From the NCBI GenBank assembly GCA_905221605.1, contig CAJNDS010001935.1, positions 227,501 through 289,500 on the forward strand: 62,000 nt of DNA. Direction: 5' to 3'. Below the pieces are notes generated by a model, which ran no database searches, had not been told where the DNA came from, and worked only from the letters and a program-made list of their open reading frames with translations. Position numbers and translations under genes: made by a program. This DNA is from Symbiodinium natans. Its lineage: Eukaryota > Sar > Dinophyceae > Suessiales > Symbiodiniaceae. Below, piece after piece: positions 52,183 through 61,758 of this stretch (positions are counted from its first letter, which is position 1; each line of letters starts with the position of its first letter).

Positions 52183-52423
52183 CTCGTTCCCGGATGCTGA
52201 TTTAACGGTGGCTACGGAAGCCTCACTTTTAAGTCGGGCTGCCAGGGGGAGGGAGAGTCCGCCCGCCTCAATGCGATGCAGGTCATCCATGGCATACGTA
52301 GCCTCAGCTTTGCACTCAAGGTCATTCATGTTCGACCAAGAAGATCGCATGGAAGTACGTGAAACGGCTGCCATTGTTAAGTCGACATGGTGCTCAGGTA
52401 GTACTGTCCCAGCTGGCGTCCGA
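52183..52423 (-). CDS. unassigned internal exon
   Basis: TTTACAG| (52424-52425) to GAG|GTATGT (donor 52181-52182): one base plus 80 codons, starting RTPAGTVLPEHHVDLTMAAV and including NMNDLECKAEATYAMDDLHR. Excellent donor, helix-rich middle, no stops. If a start lies inside, the ATG at 52372-52374 is the candidate. Not recognised. Confidence 0.42.
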
Positions 52424-53129
52424 CTGTAAAAGCTGAAAACGATGCGGCCGCCGGGACAGCTTTCAGATTTTTGTAGTCATCGGCAAAACAAGAGGCACAA
52501 TGCAGCAAACGCGGGTCAGCTTTCAGCGCGTGTATCATCGGCAAGCCCGAACAATGTGACCACCTCCACGGTTGTCAACGGTGCCTCTCGGACTCCTCAC
52601 GATCTGGTTGTTTCTACAAATGTGAAACATGGCGGCCAAGGCACCTCCATACAGGATAGTGGCAAGTGCAGAGCGCGCTGATTGCGCGAGTGATGAGCGT
52701 GCCAGTCAATCCTGGGAGGGTGGACGCTGGGTATGTTTCGGATCGTTCTGAACGATTGGCACGCCTTCAATTTTGTAGGTGTTTTTTGAAGCTATCGGAG
52801 GCACGGCCGGTTCTGTTCAGGTTGGATTTTTCTACTTTACACGTTTACACCCATCTGTAATCGCACCCCATCTGCCTGAAGTTGCGACGAGGCCAAGATT
52901 CCACAATATCGCGGCATTGAGCCGCAAACCATTCCGGTTCAGGGCTCTAAGGTCACGGGGCCACCAGGAGCCCTATAACCCCTAAAGAAGGCCCTTTTTC
53001 TGGGTAGATTCTATGGGACTCATAAGGCCTTATAGCCCATTCCGGCACTTGCAAACACTTGCAGGCAAAGTCACTGGGACTTGCTTGGTAGGTCCACAAG
53101 CAGGTCGGCCGGCCTGGCTTGCGGCCGAA

Positions 53130-53240
53130 CCCAGAGAGCCCTTTTTCCCCCTCAATTAAGGAATAGACCCTTGAATTATATAGGGATCCTGAATATGATT
53201 GAGGGTTTTTCCCGTAATTAAGGGATATTGGGCTCTTTTC
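53130..53240. mobile_element. hairpin element family A, copy 13
   Basis: CCCAGAGAGCCC ... GGGCTCTTTTC; right end degenerate. Confidence 0.75.
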
Positions 53241-53614
53241 GAAAAGCTTTGGGACACCGAGAGCTTTGTGCGAACGTGTGCGAGAGCGGTTTGATCCAAT
53301 GCCGGAGCTTCAGGAAAAAGGAGAAAAAAAACGACTTTTGATTTGAAGATCTCCGGACAAACACGGGAATACCCCAAAGCAGCCATAGCCAACTCTACGC
53401 ACTACTTTCTGGAGTGTGTACGAGTAACATGCTTTGTTTGTCTGTCATGCTGGGTGGCCAAGATGTGGTCCAGCTTTTACACCAAGAGCCGTACATTTCT
53501 GGTGCAGGGTGGTGTGGTTCGATGATGTGGGCCTCGCCGAAGCACCCGAGTTCCTGCACCCCTCAATTCGCGAAAGACTCTTACAAATACCGAGGCCCAT
53601 CTGATCCACCGGCG

Positions 53615-53849
53615 TCACTCAGCCCCTGGCACTCTCTCGAGCATCCGGGCCATGCCCAAACGGCGTTCGCCAGTAGAATACGCCAGCTGGATGTCGATGA
53701 CGGCCTCGATTCTGTCGGCGCACGGGGCTTCACAGCGCTCCCACAGCTCCCAGTGGGCAGATCTTGCAACCGCAGAATCAGTAGCTCTAAGAGAACATGC
53801 GCTCGGAAAGGCTGTGAAGTTAATCAAACTATCAGGATGGGTTTCCGAC
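53615..53849 (-). CDS. unassigned exon (possibly terminal)
   Basis: A classic acceptor (T-rich tract, TTTGCAG|G at 53850-53851) opens one base plus 77 codons starting SETHPDSLINFTAFPSACSL and ending with a GC-rich helical stretch (WELWERCEAPCADRIEAVID...) to TGA at 53615-53617. The antisense plus frame 53414-54004 is longer but less coding-like. Not recognised. Confidence 0.42.
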
Positions 53850-53990
53850 CTGCAAAGAAACACAAGTCTACCGTCTACCCCTTTCGCAAAGTAGTCGGAA
53901 GCAGGCAAAGCCAGAGCCATGTCCCCAAGTTTTGCAGGTACAGGTCCCACATTGCACCCACACGCGGCCAACTCTTGAGAAATTGTTCAA

Positions 53991-54039
53991 CCCCTAAACC
54001 CTAAACCCTAAACCCTAAACCCTAAATCCTAAACCCTGG
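53991..54039 (+). repeat. CCCTAAA tract
   Basis: Six units. Confidence 0.9.
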
Positions 54040-54886
54040 CCCAAGAGCCTGCGGATCGATCTTGAGAGAGATGGGTATCTCCTGCTCAGGCTACATCGAG
54101 GACCGGTCCCATTCAAAACTTCCTCTAAGCCGAAACGCCCCAAAACCCTAAACCCTAAGCCCTAAACCTAGAAGACTCAGCCCTCAGCCCTGGAAGAATG
54201 GTTCTCGGTGATCGAGGTCGAGCGAGAGCTAGCACGACAAGAAGCGATAACTCGTACTGTACGGCACTTGCTGTTTGTCCACAAGGGTTTAGGGTTTAGG
54301 GTTTAAATAGGCTGGCCACGGGGGACTGGCTCTCGCCCTGCAGAGGGAGGGATTGGAGCATTATGAGGGTTTTGACATATCACAACTCAAAGAACAGGAC
54401 ATGTAATGCTTGTAGGGACCATAGAAGGGCCCAGAACACATGAACAGCCAACCGAAACTGTCTCCATACCACGTGTGCAATGGACCCACGACTTTGACCC
54501 ACAAGTCCTAGGTCCTAGAGCTGTTCGACCCTTGCTGGCTTCCCCGTCCTGATGCACTAGGCTTTCAAAGTCTGCATCTGCTCCCCACATCCTCGGACCC
54601 ACCAAGAATCGCAGGACAAAGACGACAAACACGAGGGGTGTTCGGCTCCACTGATTGGCGCTTTTCAGGTACCCCTGAAAAAGAAAGTGCGCAAGAGAGG
54701 GGCTTCATGATGGATGGAGCTTGAAGGGACACCACGGGGCTGTTGCAACGCGCGGGCAGTAGTGTACTCGTCCTTGCATGCCAGCCATGTTCGTAAACTC
54801 CAAATATCTGAGGCCATCTTCCCGAACCCCTAAACCCTAAACCTTACCGGAGGTTCTGAGTCTGAGAGCTTCAACCACCCAAGACC

Positions 54887-54922
54887 AAGGGTTTAGGGTT
54901 TAGGGTTTAGGGTTTCGGGTTT
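54887..54922 (-). repeat. TTTAGGG tract
   Basis: Five units, last TTTCGGG. Confidence 0.85.
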
Positions 54923-55123
54923 GGCCTGCAGCCAGTGAGCATTGGCATCAGGTTGTTCATGTGGGTGATCAAGACAAGACCGGATCAGCCTCCCAATAAC
55001 CAGATCCCCAAACCTTCCACTCACACCCACACACGCACATGGGGTGTGGGGTTTAGGGTTTATGGTGTTTAGAGACATACACACACACACACCCTTACAC
55101 TTTAAGAATTCTGCTCAAACGAG

Positions 55124-55213
55124 CTTAGCTGATGTCGCACCCGGCTCGTCCAAGATGCACTTTGGTGATCCAGGGGCTCTGCATCAACGGTCTAAACGCC
55201 TGGATGCCTTGTC
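55124..55213 (+). CDS. unassigned internal exon ending at a family A element
   Basis: After ACGAG| the plus strand reads 29 codons (LADVAPGSSKMHFGDPGALH then QRSKRLDAL) and two bases, to a GA donor that is the left flanking duplication of family A copy 14 (TC|GACCCAAAGAG). The acceptor of the following intron may be one of the TTTAG|GG words at 55345-55380. Not recognised. Confidence 0.3.
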
Positions 55214-55215
55214 GA

Positions 55216-55329
55216 CCCAAAGAGCCCAATATTCCTTGATTAAGGAATATTCAAATTCCTTAAATGATGTAGGGCTCCTTACTATGATTTAAGGTTTTTC
55301 CTTAATTAAGGGATCTTGGGCTCTTTGGG
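55216..55329. mobile_element. hairpin element family A, copy 14
   Basis: CCCAAAGAGCCC ... GGGCTCTTTGGG, 114 bp, flanked by GA/GA. Confidence 0.88.
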
Positions 55330-56083
55330 GATGGTTTCCACGGTTTAGGGCGATGCAAGATAGGTTTGGGGTTTAGGGCTTGGGTTGATAGGGCTTAGGG
55401 TGAGCTCTGGCTAGCTAGGAGGACCTGGGGCTTGATCTTTGGCAGCTCCAACGGTTGGAACTGTAAATCTGCATGCTTGAGTGTGCGCAGATGGGTTTGT
55501 CGCTGAGAGGATGAAAGGGATGGTACTAGCAGCCCAGACAGGCAAGCTGCAGTAGCAAGAGTCATAAAAAGAACAACGGTGATCCACATTGTCCTTTAGT
55601 ACTGTTTTAGTCGCAATCAATCTGAAATTCAGGTGGGAACTATACACATGAATAAGCAGAAAGTATGCCTGCAGAACGTGAGGACCCCCGAAACTTCAAT
55701 TGGAGGTCCATAATGCTGACCTACCATTCATAACCCTCGCCGCACACACATCAGAAAGAGCGGAGCTCAATCTCAATTAAGCCCCCACTCAAGAAAACTA
55801 CAAAAAACTCAGAGAACACCAGGGCTTCTTCTGCAAGAGGCCGGCCCTCCTGATAGCATCCAAGCAGTGAAAAACCAAAGCACCTTCAACCCAAAACCCT
55901 CCTCAACTAGCAGATGCAGTCCCCTTCCCTTCCCCCAGACCATTGGGGGAATAGGGGCGGGGTGTGGGTTATGAGGCATGTAAGAGGGGTGAAGATGCCC
56001 TCAAGCTCGATGTTCGGGTTGTTCCAAGTAATTGCTTTTGGGGGCAAACTGATTAAAAATAATGAACGGCCAGGAGGAGCCCT

Positions 56084-56182
56084 ACTTGGAGGTTCATGGG
56101 TACTTACAAGCAGGGAAACTATGGTTGCAACCTTACTTGGGGTACTTATAACCCGACTCAGAAGTACCCATGAACCTCCAAG
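56084..56182. mobile_element. hairpin element family B, copy 5
   Basis: ACTTGGAGGTTCATGGGTAC ... TACCCATGAACCTCCAAG; about 99 bp, the best-preserved family B copy. Confidence 0.85.
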
Positions 56183-56475
56183 GCAAATCTAGAACAACAC
56201 CCCGGTATCCCAGATCTCCGCGCAGGTAGCCAGGGCGCAGCGCTCAGTTCGCAGATCAATCAGAAGCCCCAGCCTTGAGAAAAGGGTCTTGGGATGCGGG
56301 TTAGGGCTTCAATCTGGGCTCACGCAACAACAACCCTGAACCCTAAACCCGAAAAAAACCTCAAGCACCCCGCTTTTTGTCGCTAAGCATCCGAGAACAC
56401 TGGGCGCGGCTCTCTGCTTGTACCCTCATCCCAAACTCTAACTCCAAGGTCCCACTTAAAAGTGGCTTCTGCCTT

Positions 56476-56546
56476 AGGGTTTAGGGTTTAGGGACCCTCC
56501 CTAAACCCTTAACTCTAAACCCGAAACCCTAAACCCTAAACCCTAT
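56476..56546. repeat. second head-to-head telomere-like junction
   Basis: TTTAGGG units, GACCCTC, then CCCTAAA and variant units; G-rich arm first. Confidence 0.85.
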
Positions 56547-56667
56547 AGGGTTCCAGCACCCAAGCCCTGCATCTGTGTCTTTCCTTTGCCGGGCCGCGGA
56601 AAGTACATGCAGGTACCCGACCAAGGCTTTAGTGTCTCGTCCAGCGCCTCGGGAAGGTAGGCTACCA

Positions 56668-56772
56668 GCACCCCCCAACTACCCTTTAACCATAATGGAG
56701 CACCCCCCAACTACCCTTTAACTACAATAGTAGGGTATATACGTCCCCTGTATGAAAGGGTAGTTGGGGTGC
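56668..56772. mobile_element. hairpin element family J (single copy, duplicated left arm)
   Basis: GCACCCCCCAACTACCCTTT occurs twice in tandem at the left and inverted once at the right (GAAAGGGTAGTTGGGGTGC). Confidence 0.75.
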
Positions 56773-57192
56773 TTTTGGAAGGGTTTTTTGGGGGCTTTGG
56801 CCGATGATGCGAGCAGTGCTGCAGTACTTTGAAGGCATCCGGATACGCTAGAAACGCTCGGGCTTAGAGTCTGGGGTCTAATGACTATACTCCCCTTAGA
56901 ACCTTATTGAAAATAATGGTCTCTTAATATCCTCTTGGGTTTTATATAAACAAAAATAAAAAACAATTCCCAAGGGGGATATAGATGAAGTCTTATGTGG
57001 GTTCAGCAAGTGCCTGACAAGCTCCGGCTCTGGCTTTAGCTCTTTGGAACGGATGTCACATCTGTCACATCATCTGGGCGCTGCACTCTCAACCCAGAGA
57101 ATGCCACTAAAACACCGAAACAAAATCTCAGGTCACCGCAGATGTTTCCAAGATGGCGGCAGTGCTCAGCTCGCCGCAGTACCTGCTCCCAG

Positions 57193-57310
57193 ATGTTGTC
57201 GGGCGCAGGCATGGGTGGTTCGCCGGAATTTGCGCTGGAGAGGCGTTTGATTGTGGCATTGGCTGGTTTGGAAGATGCTGCTTGGCAGATGTGCTTATGG
57301 GCTGCAGAGG
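57193..57310 (+). CDS. unassigned internal exon
   Basis: Between CTCCCAG| and GAGG|GTCAGT the plus strand reads 39 codons from MLSGAGMGGSPEFALERRLI through VALAGLEDAAWQMCLWAAE. Helical, Ala/Leu-rich and coding-like. The reverse strand and the other plus frame are also open, so strand choice is moderate. Not recognised. Confidence 0.3.
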
Positions 57311-58169
57311 GTCAGTTCTGAGTTCACAAAGGCGGCACCCCAACATCTCCCCCTCGAAATCGGCAAGCATGAAGGCTTGACTGGATTCGCCTCAGATTTG
57401 GATGGAGGCTTGCAGACTTTATTTACTTCAGGGTTGAAGGGACGAGTTGGGTTTTTTCACCCTTATACTAACAGTCTCAAGAAGGATTCTTCAGAAGCTT
57501 GACCTCTAACTTGGGTTTTTGGGCAGTCGGAGGATGCACCCCTGTGTGGAAGCTGCACGACGAGGCCCCTGCTGCCAGATACACTGCTACATGAGGTTAT
57601 GGTGCATCTGTTGCGAATTCTCAACTTTTTGCACGGAAGCCTGCTCGAAGGTCCAAGCCCTGCAACCTTGCTCACCCAAGCTGCAGCCCTGCACATAGGC
57701 CGTGAGAAGCCTCGGAGAGAAAAAAAAAAAAGTGTCAGATGAGTTGAAGCCAGGTATGCCCGTGCCGGCGCTGCCCAACAGCAGGTTCCCTGGCCCCTCG
57801 ACACATCCCTGGTTCATTTGGGGGGTTTAGGGTTTACGGTTTAGGGTCTAGGGTGCCAAGACCGTGGGCGAGTCCAGAAGCAAGCAGCAAAAGCCCGCAA
57901 GCATGACCCCCAAACCCTAAAACCCCCCCCCCCCCCGAAGTCCTCAAACCAGCAACCCTGTGCAATAGTAGTCATACATACAATAATCATATGATGTAGC
58001 ACAAATTGTGCGACTATATATAAAAACAGCTACGATGCAGCATCATAATACGAAACTACAGAAACCCTAAACCCTAAACAATCCCTTGAGATCTTTCCCG
58101 AGGGGCTCAAGGAGCGATGTCAGCTCGGAAGCCGAAGGGGGCCGAAGGGTGTCGACCAAGCCTGGCCGC

Positions 58170-58258
58170 CAGGGTTTAGGGTTTAGGGTTTAGGGTTTAG
58201 GGTTTAGGGTTTAGGGTTTAGGGTTTAGGGTTTAGGGTTTAGGGTTTAGGGTTTAGGG
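58170..58258 (-). repeat. TTTAGGG tract
   Basis: Twelve perfect heptamers. Confidence 0.97.
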
Positions 58259-58720
58259 TGCTTGAGGTCCTAGGTGTTCTCTGAGTTGTGGTTTTGAACC
58301 CTGTGAGAATTGCTTGTGGCTGGGTTCCCCTGTAGGGAAAGAAGGGGGATTGAAAATTATCCCAAGGCCGCCGGGGCTATGATTGGCTGATTTTTGCAGC
58401 GCGGTTTCTATCGTCAAAAATCTTACATGATAATTGGCAAGCACGGCTTCAAGTCTCATGATGCTTCATGAGGTGGCGAGCTCTGATCACAAAGAGCGAT
58501 TGAACAGAATTCCTCAGCGAGAAGAATGTGACAACGCGACTGGTCTCGTACTGTCACGCCATGCCGACTAGCCTGACGAGAATCAGCGTCTCATCTTGTC
58601 AGATCTTCTCAAGCATGAAGAAGGCCAATATCTACAGGTCAGCACCACAAGGGTAAAGAATGGGGACACGCAGAAAGCCAATCGCTACCAAAGAGATGGC
58701 TACTATGACCTGCCTCCCAA

Positions 58721-58882
58721 CCAGCATGGGCTATGAGGCCTTATCATCCCCCTAGCCAACCCTACAAAGCGTCTTTTAAAGGGGTATAGGGTATAATCAC
58801 CGCTATTTAGGCCTTATCATCCCCCTACCCAACCCTACAAAGGGCCTTATTCTAAAGGTTGTAGGGCATCATCGCCCACGCG
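58721..58882. mobile_element. element family C, copy 3 (internally duplicated)
   Basis: CCAGCATGGGCTATGAGG start. GGCCTTATCATCCCCCTA[G/C]CCAACCCTACAAAG occurs twice (58737 and about 58808). Confidence 0.65.
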
Positions 58883-58969
58883 GGAACCCGAGCCGCGCCT
58901 CTCTCGGAGATGACTAAGAAGGGGCAGCCCACCGAGCTGCTCTTCACAAATGGCCGCCTCGGCTCCAAA

Positions 58970-59125
58970 GGCTAGGGATTAGGGGACCCTTGGGGTTTAG
59001 GGTTTAGGGTTTCGGGTTTAGGGTCTAGGAGTAGGGGGGACCCTTGAGGATATAGACCTCTGAATAGGGTCCCTGTCTAAGAGAACCCGAAGAAGGTTCA
59101 GAAGGGTTCCCTTTTGAGGGCAGCT
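58970..59125. mobile_element. element family G, copy 2, interrupted by a telomere-like tract
   Basis: GGACCCTTGG | TTTAGGG tract (58996-59030) | AGTAGGGGGGACCCTTG ... GAATAGGGTCCC ... AAGGGTTCCCTTTTGAGG. The tract is bracketed by a direct repeat of TAGGGG(GG)ACCCTTG. Confidence 0.7.
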
Positions 59126-59162
59126 TGGTGTCCGTGGCAGGCAATTCTGCACATGTTTTGCC

Positions 59163-59266
59163 AAACCCTAAACCCTAAACCCGAAACTTTAAGGCCCCAA
59201 ACCCTAAACCCTACACCCTAAATTCTAAGGCCCTAAGCCCTAAACCCTAAACCTGAACCCTGAACC
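59163..59266 (+). repeat. CCCTAAA tract, degenerate
   Basis: About eleven units with CCCGAAA, CCCTGAA and CCCTACA variants and two AAGGCCC interruptions. Confidence 0.9.
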
Positions 59267-59377
59267 CTACATGGAAGTCTTCTGGCGAAGCCTGGGGCTT
59301 CCTGGGGCACAGCCGGGCCAGGGTGCTGGGGTGAATGGGTTTGCCACCACCCGGAACCTCCATGCTCCAAGCTGCCC

Positions 59378-59465
59378 ACGGGTTTAGGGTTTAGGTTTAG
59401 GGTTTAGGGTTTAGGGTTTCGGGTTTCGGGTTTAGGGTTTAGGGTTTAGGGCTCAGGGTCTATAG
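59378..59465 (-). repeat. TTTAGGG/TTTCGGG tract
   Basis: About eleven units. Confidence 0.93.
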
Positions 59466-59551
59466 GGTTTTTGCCACCTGCCTCGCTGACCTCTCGGACA
59501 CTAGTCTGGTACATTGCCTGTCGAAAAAGAAGGTTTCAGCATGTCAGTGCC

Positions 59552-59667
59552 GAGTTTAGGGTTTAGGGTTAGGGTTTAGGGTTTAGGGTTTAGGGTTTAG
59601 GGTTTAGGGTTTAGGGTTTAGGGTTTAGGGTTTAGGGTTTAGGGTTTAGGGTTTAGGGTCTAGGGTT
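59552..59667 (-). repeat. TTTAGGG tract (longest heptamer array)
   Basis: About sixteen units, mostly perfect. Confidence 0.97.
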
Positions 59668-60069
59668 CTAAAGTTCCGGATGCCATCAACTGAACATCTA
59701 AGCTCGTTAAGTGCATGCCCAGTTGCAGAAGCCTCTGCTTGGCATGCATCTCTCTTTTAGGGATGCCTGGCAGATAGGCGCATATGTGTTTATATATATA
59801 TATATATATAATTTGGTAATGCGCGCGCACTCCAACGAACGCACTTTGACCTGGAACTGTTGAATCGTGCTTTGCGAGCCGCTTGTTTCATCACCACCCG
59901 GTGCCTCTAAAGTGCCACGCTAAGAAGGCTGTCCAAATGAGGCCCGTTACTTAGGCGGGGGGATAGTGCAGAGCACCTGTTTTGAGCAGCGAGCGTGTGT
60001 GCGTGCAGCTGTGCACCCCAAATATGCTAGCATGGCTCTGCTTCTATACTGGAACAGATTACACCTCCC

Positions 60070-60193
60070 GTCTTGATGCCGTTGAAATTGTTGCAGTGGT
60101 TCCTACGACGACTATGACCTACGACTGCGAGTGCGACTGCTACGACTACTGCTACAACTTCTACGACCACAACTATCACGACTGCTGTGACTG

Positions 60194-60227
<34 letters not shown>

Positions 60228-60489
60228 CACTACGTTGTACGTGTCGTCGCCGTCGTAAACATAGTACTGTAGTGGTGGTGGTAGTGGTGGCCGGTGGTGG
60301 TAGTGAAAGCAGTGGTAGCAGTGGTGGTAGTGGCGTTGGTAATGGTACGAGTAGTTGTCTTCGTTGCGGTAGCTGTTGTGGCTATTGCTGCATTTTGATG
60401 CTGCTGCTGTTGGTGGCTGTAGCTGGGGTAACCTCAACTTCAGGCCGCCATCGCCACTGTCACTGTCATCCGCACTGTCATCCGCACTG

Positions 60490-60527
<38 letters not shown>

Positions 60528-60530
60528 ATC
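60070..60530. repeat. trinucleotide and (CA)n low-complexity cluster
   Basis: CGACTACGACTGC-type triplet mosaic, (GAC)n at 60200-60228, (GGT/AGT)n at 60270-60340 and (CA)n at 60489-60525. Frames of 96-233 codons across it are repeat artefacts. Confidence 0.9.
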
Positions 60531-61309
60531 GTAGGCTTGGGCACGCTATTGCCGTTGACGCCTGCAATCTGCATCTGCATCGAGCGCATAGCAGCTCCCG
60601 AAAAAAGCGCGCGTGTGGGCCTGCTCGTGTCAGGAAGTGCTGGACAGAGACGGCTGCGTCCCGGTGGGAGGGAAAGGCGAAAAAGTCCGGTGTCATAGCC
60701 GTGTCCTGCGCGCGTGTGCTGGGTCCAAACGATGCAGTAGTGACTCTCAAACTTGTGGCATGTAAATACGTAGTCGATTCCAAGCCCTGTCCTTGGAACA
60801 TCTCTGCAACCCCCGAAGGATGCTCCCCCCCCCCGGCTCAAAAAAAAGGGGCTGTCCTGAACCCGCCGGCAGCTTATTGCGCTGGCTTTGTGCCCCTGCT
60901 TCCTTCGATTCGTGTGGGGTGGGGAGCTATAAGCATGCTGTTCAACCCCAAGCCACAACTCATGACGCGATGAATGTAGTTTAGGTGGTGCTGCACCAAG
61001 GGGGACAAGCAATTCAACCTGCGTGTGTTTCTAATCAAGTTGCTTATCTTGACCTTCTCACCTGAGGCACTTCCTTCCAGTTCTTCCCTTCCCTCCTCCC
61101 CCTCAACATGTCTATGAGCCCCACAGTCCGTTCTCAACCCTCCTGTCTGAGAACCCCAACGTCCCAAATTCCAGCATCAAATGGATGAATCCCCCAAGCT
61201 GAGGCCGTGGCCGACCACCGGGCCTGGCCAGGCGGGTCTCGTAGTACACACGGTCTCCTGCGCACGGGGGAGGGTAGTCGACTTCCCACCGACATGCAGA
61301 ACACAGGCT

Positions 61310-61425
61310 CGAAGTATCCTGAGCCTGAAATCCCCACCCCTCAGGGTCCACAAGGGTCCACAAGGGTCCACAGGGTCGAAGTATCCTGAAATCCCCTCGT
61401 GTGGGTCCACAAGGGTCCACAAGTG
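61310..61425. repeat. local duplication with GGGTCCACAA units
   Basis: TCGAAGTATCCTGA...AAATCCCC occurs twice (61309 and 61376), each followed by two or three GGGTCCACAA units. Confidence 0.85.
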
Positions 61426-61724
61426 TGCGACCTGTGGCTGGGTGCAATCGCAGCTAGGCGGCCTGCTTGTAGGGCGGTATCGCCACGTAATACGGAGCCA
61501 TGTACAAAGACATCCTCACCCCCACCTTGGCTTCCGTTTCGCATTGTCCGGGTTCCCTAAACCCTAAACCCTAAACCCAAAACCCTAAACTTGCAGCGAC
61601 TGCGCATCTGCCCTGTGCCGTCCCTTAGAGGGCTCCTGAGACTCCGCAGCCGGAGCTCCGTGCGCCCTAACTTACTTTGGCCGCTGTGCCAGCTTAACAG
61701 ATTCCCAACAACTCGGAATACCCG

Positions 61725-61755
61725 CCCCCCCCCCCCCCCAAAAAAAAAAAAAAAA
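61725..61755 (-). repeat. poly-T/poly-G junction at an intron 5' end
   Basis: Minus strand: exon end CTACTA|GTGT, then about 17 T and 16 G; same arrangement as 28603-28631. Confidence 0.85.
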
Positions 61756-61758
61756 CAC

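Noticed and set aside
18160-55329. CRISPR-like array from the regularly recurring family A sequence
   Set aside because: Copies are 0.3-10 kb apart, palindromic, with no spacer periodicity and no cas-like genes.
60027-60973. Frames of 96-233 codons rich in Asp, Val or His-Thr
   Set aside because: Generated by (GAC)n, (GGT)n and (CA)n repeats.
61112-61447. Minus frame with a repeated LWTLVDP-like peptide
   Set aside because: The repetition follows from the GGGTCCACAA duplication; other frames repeat equally well.
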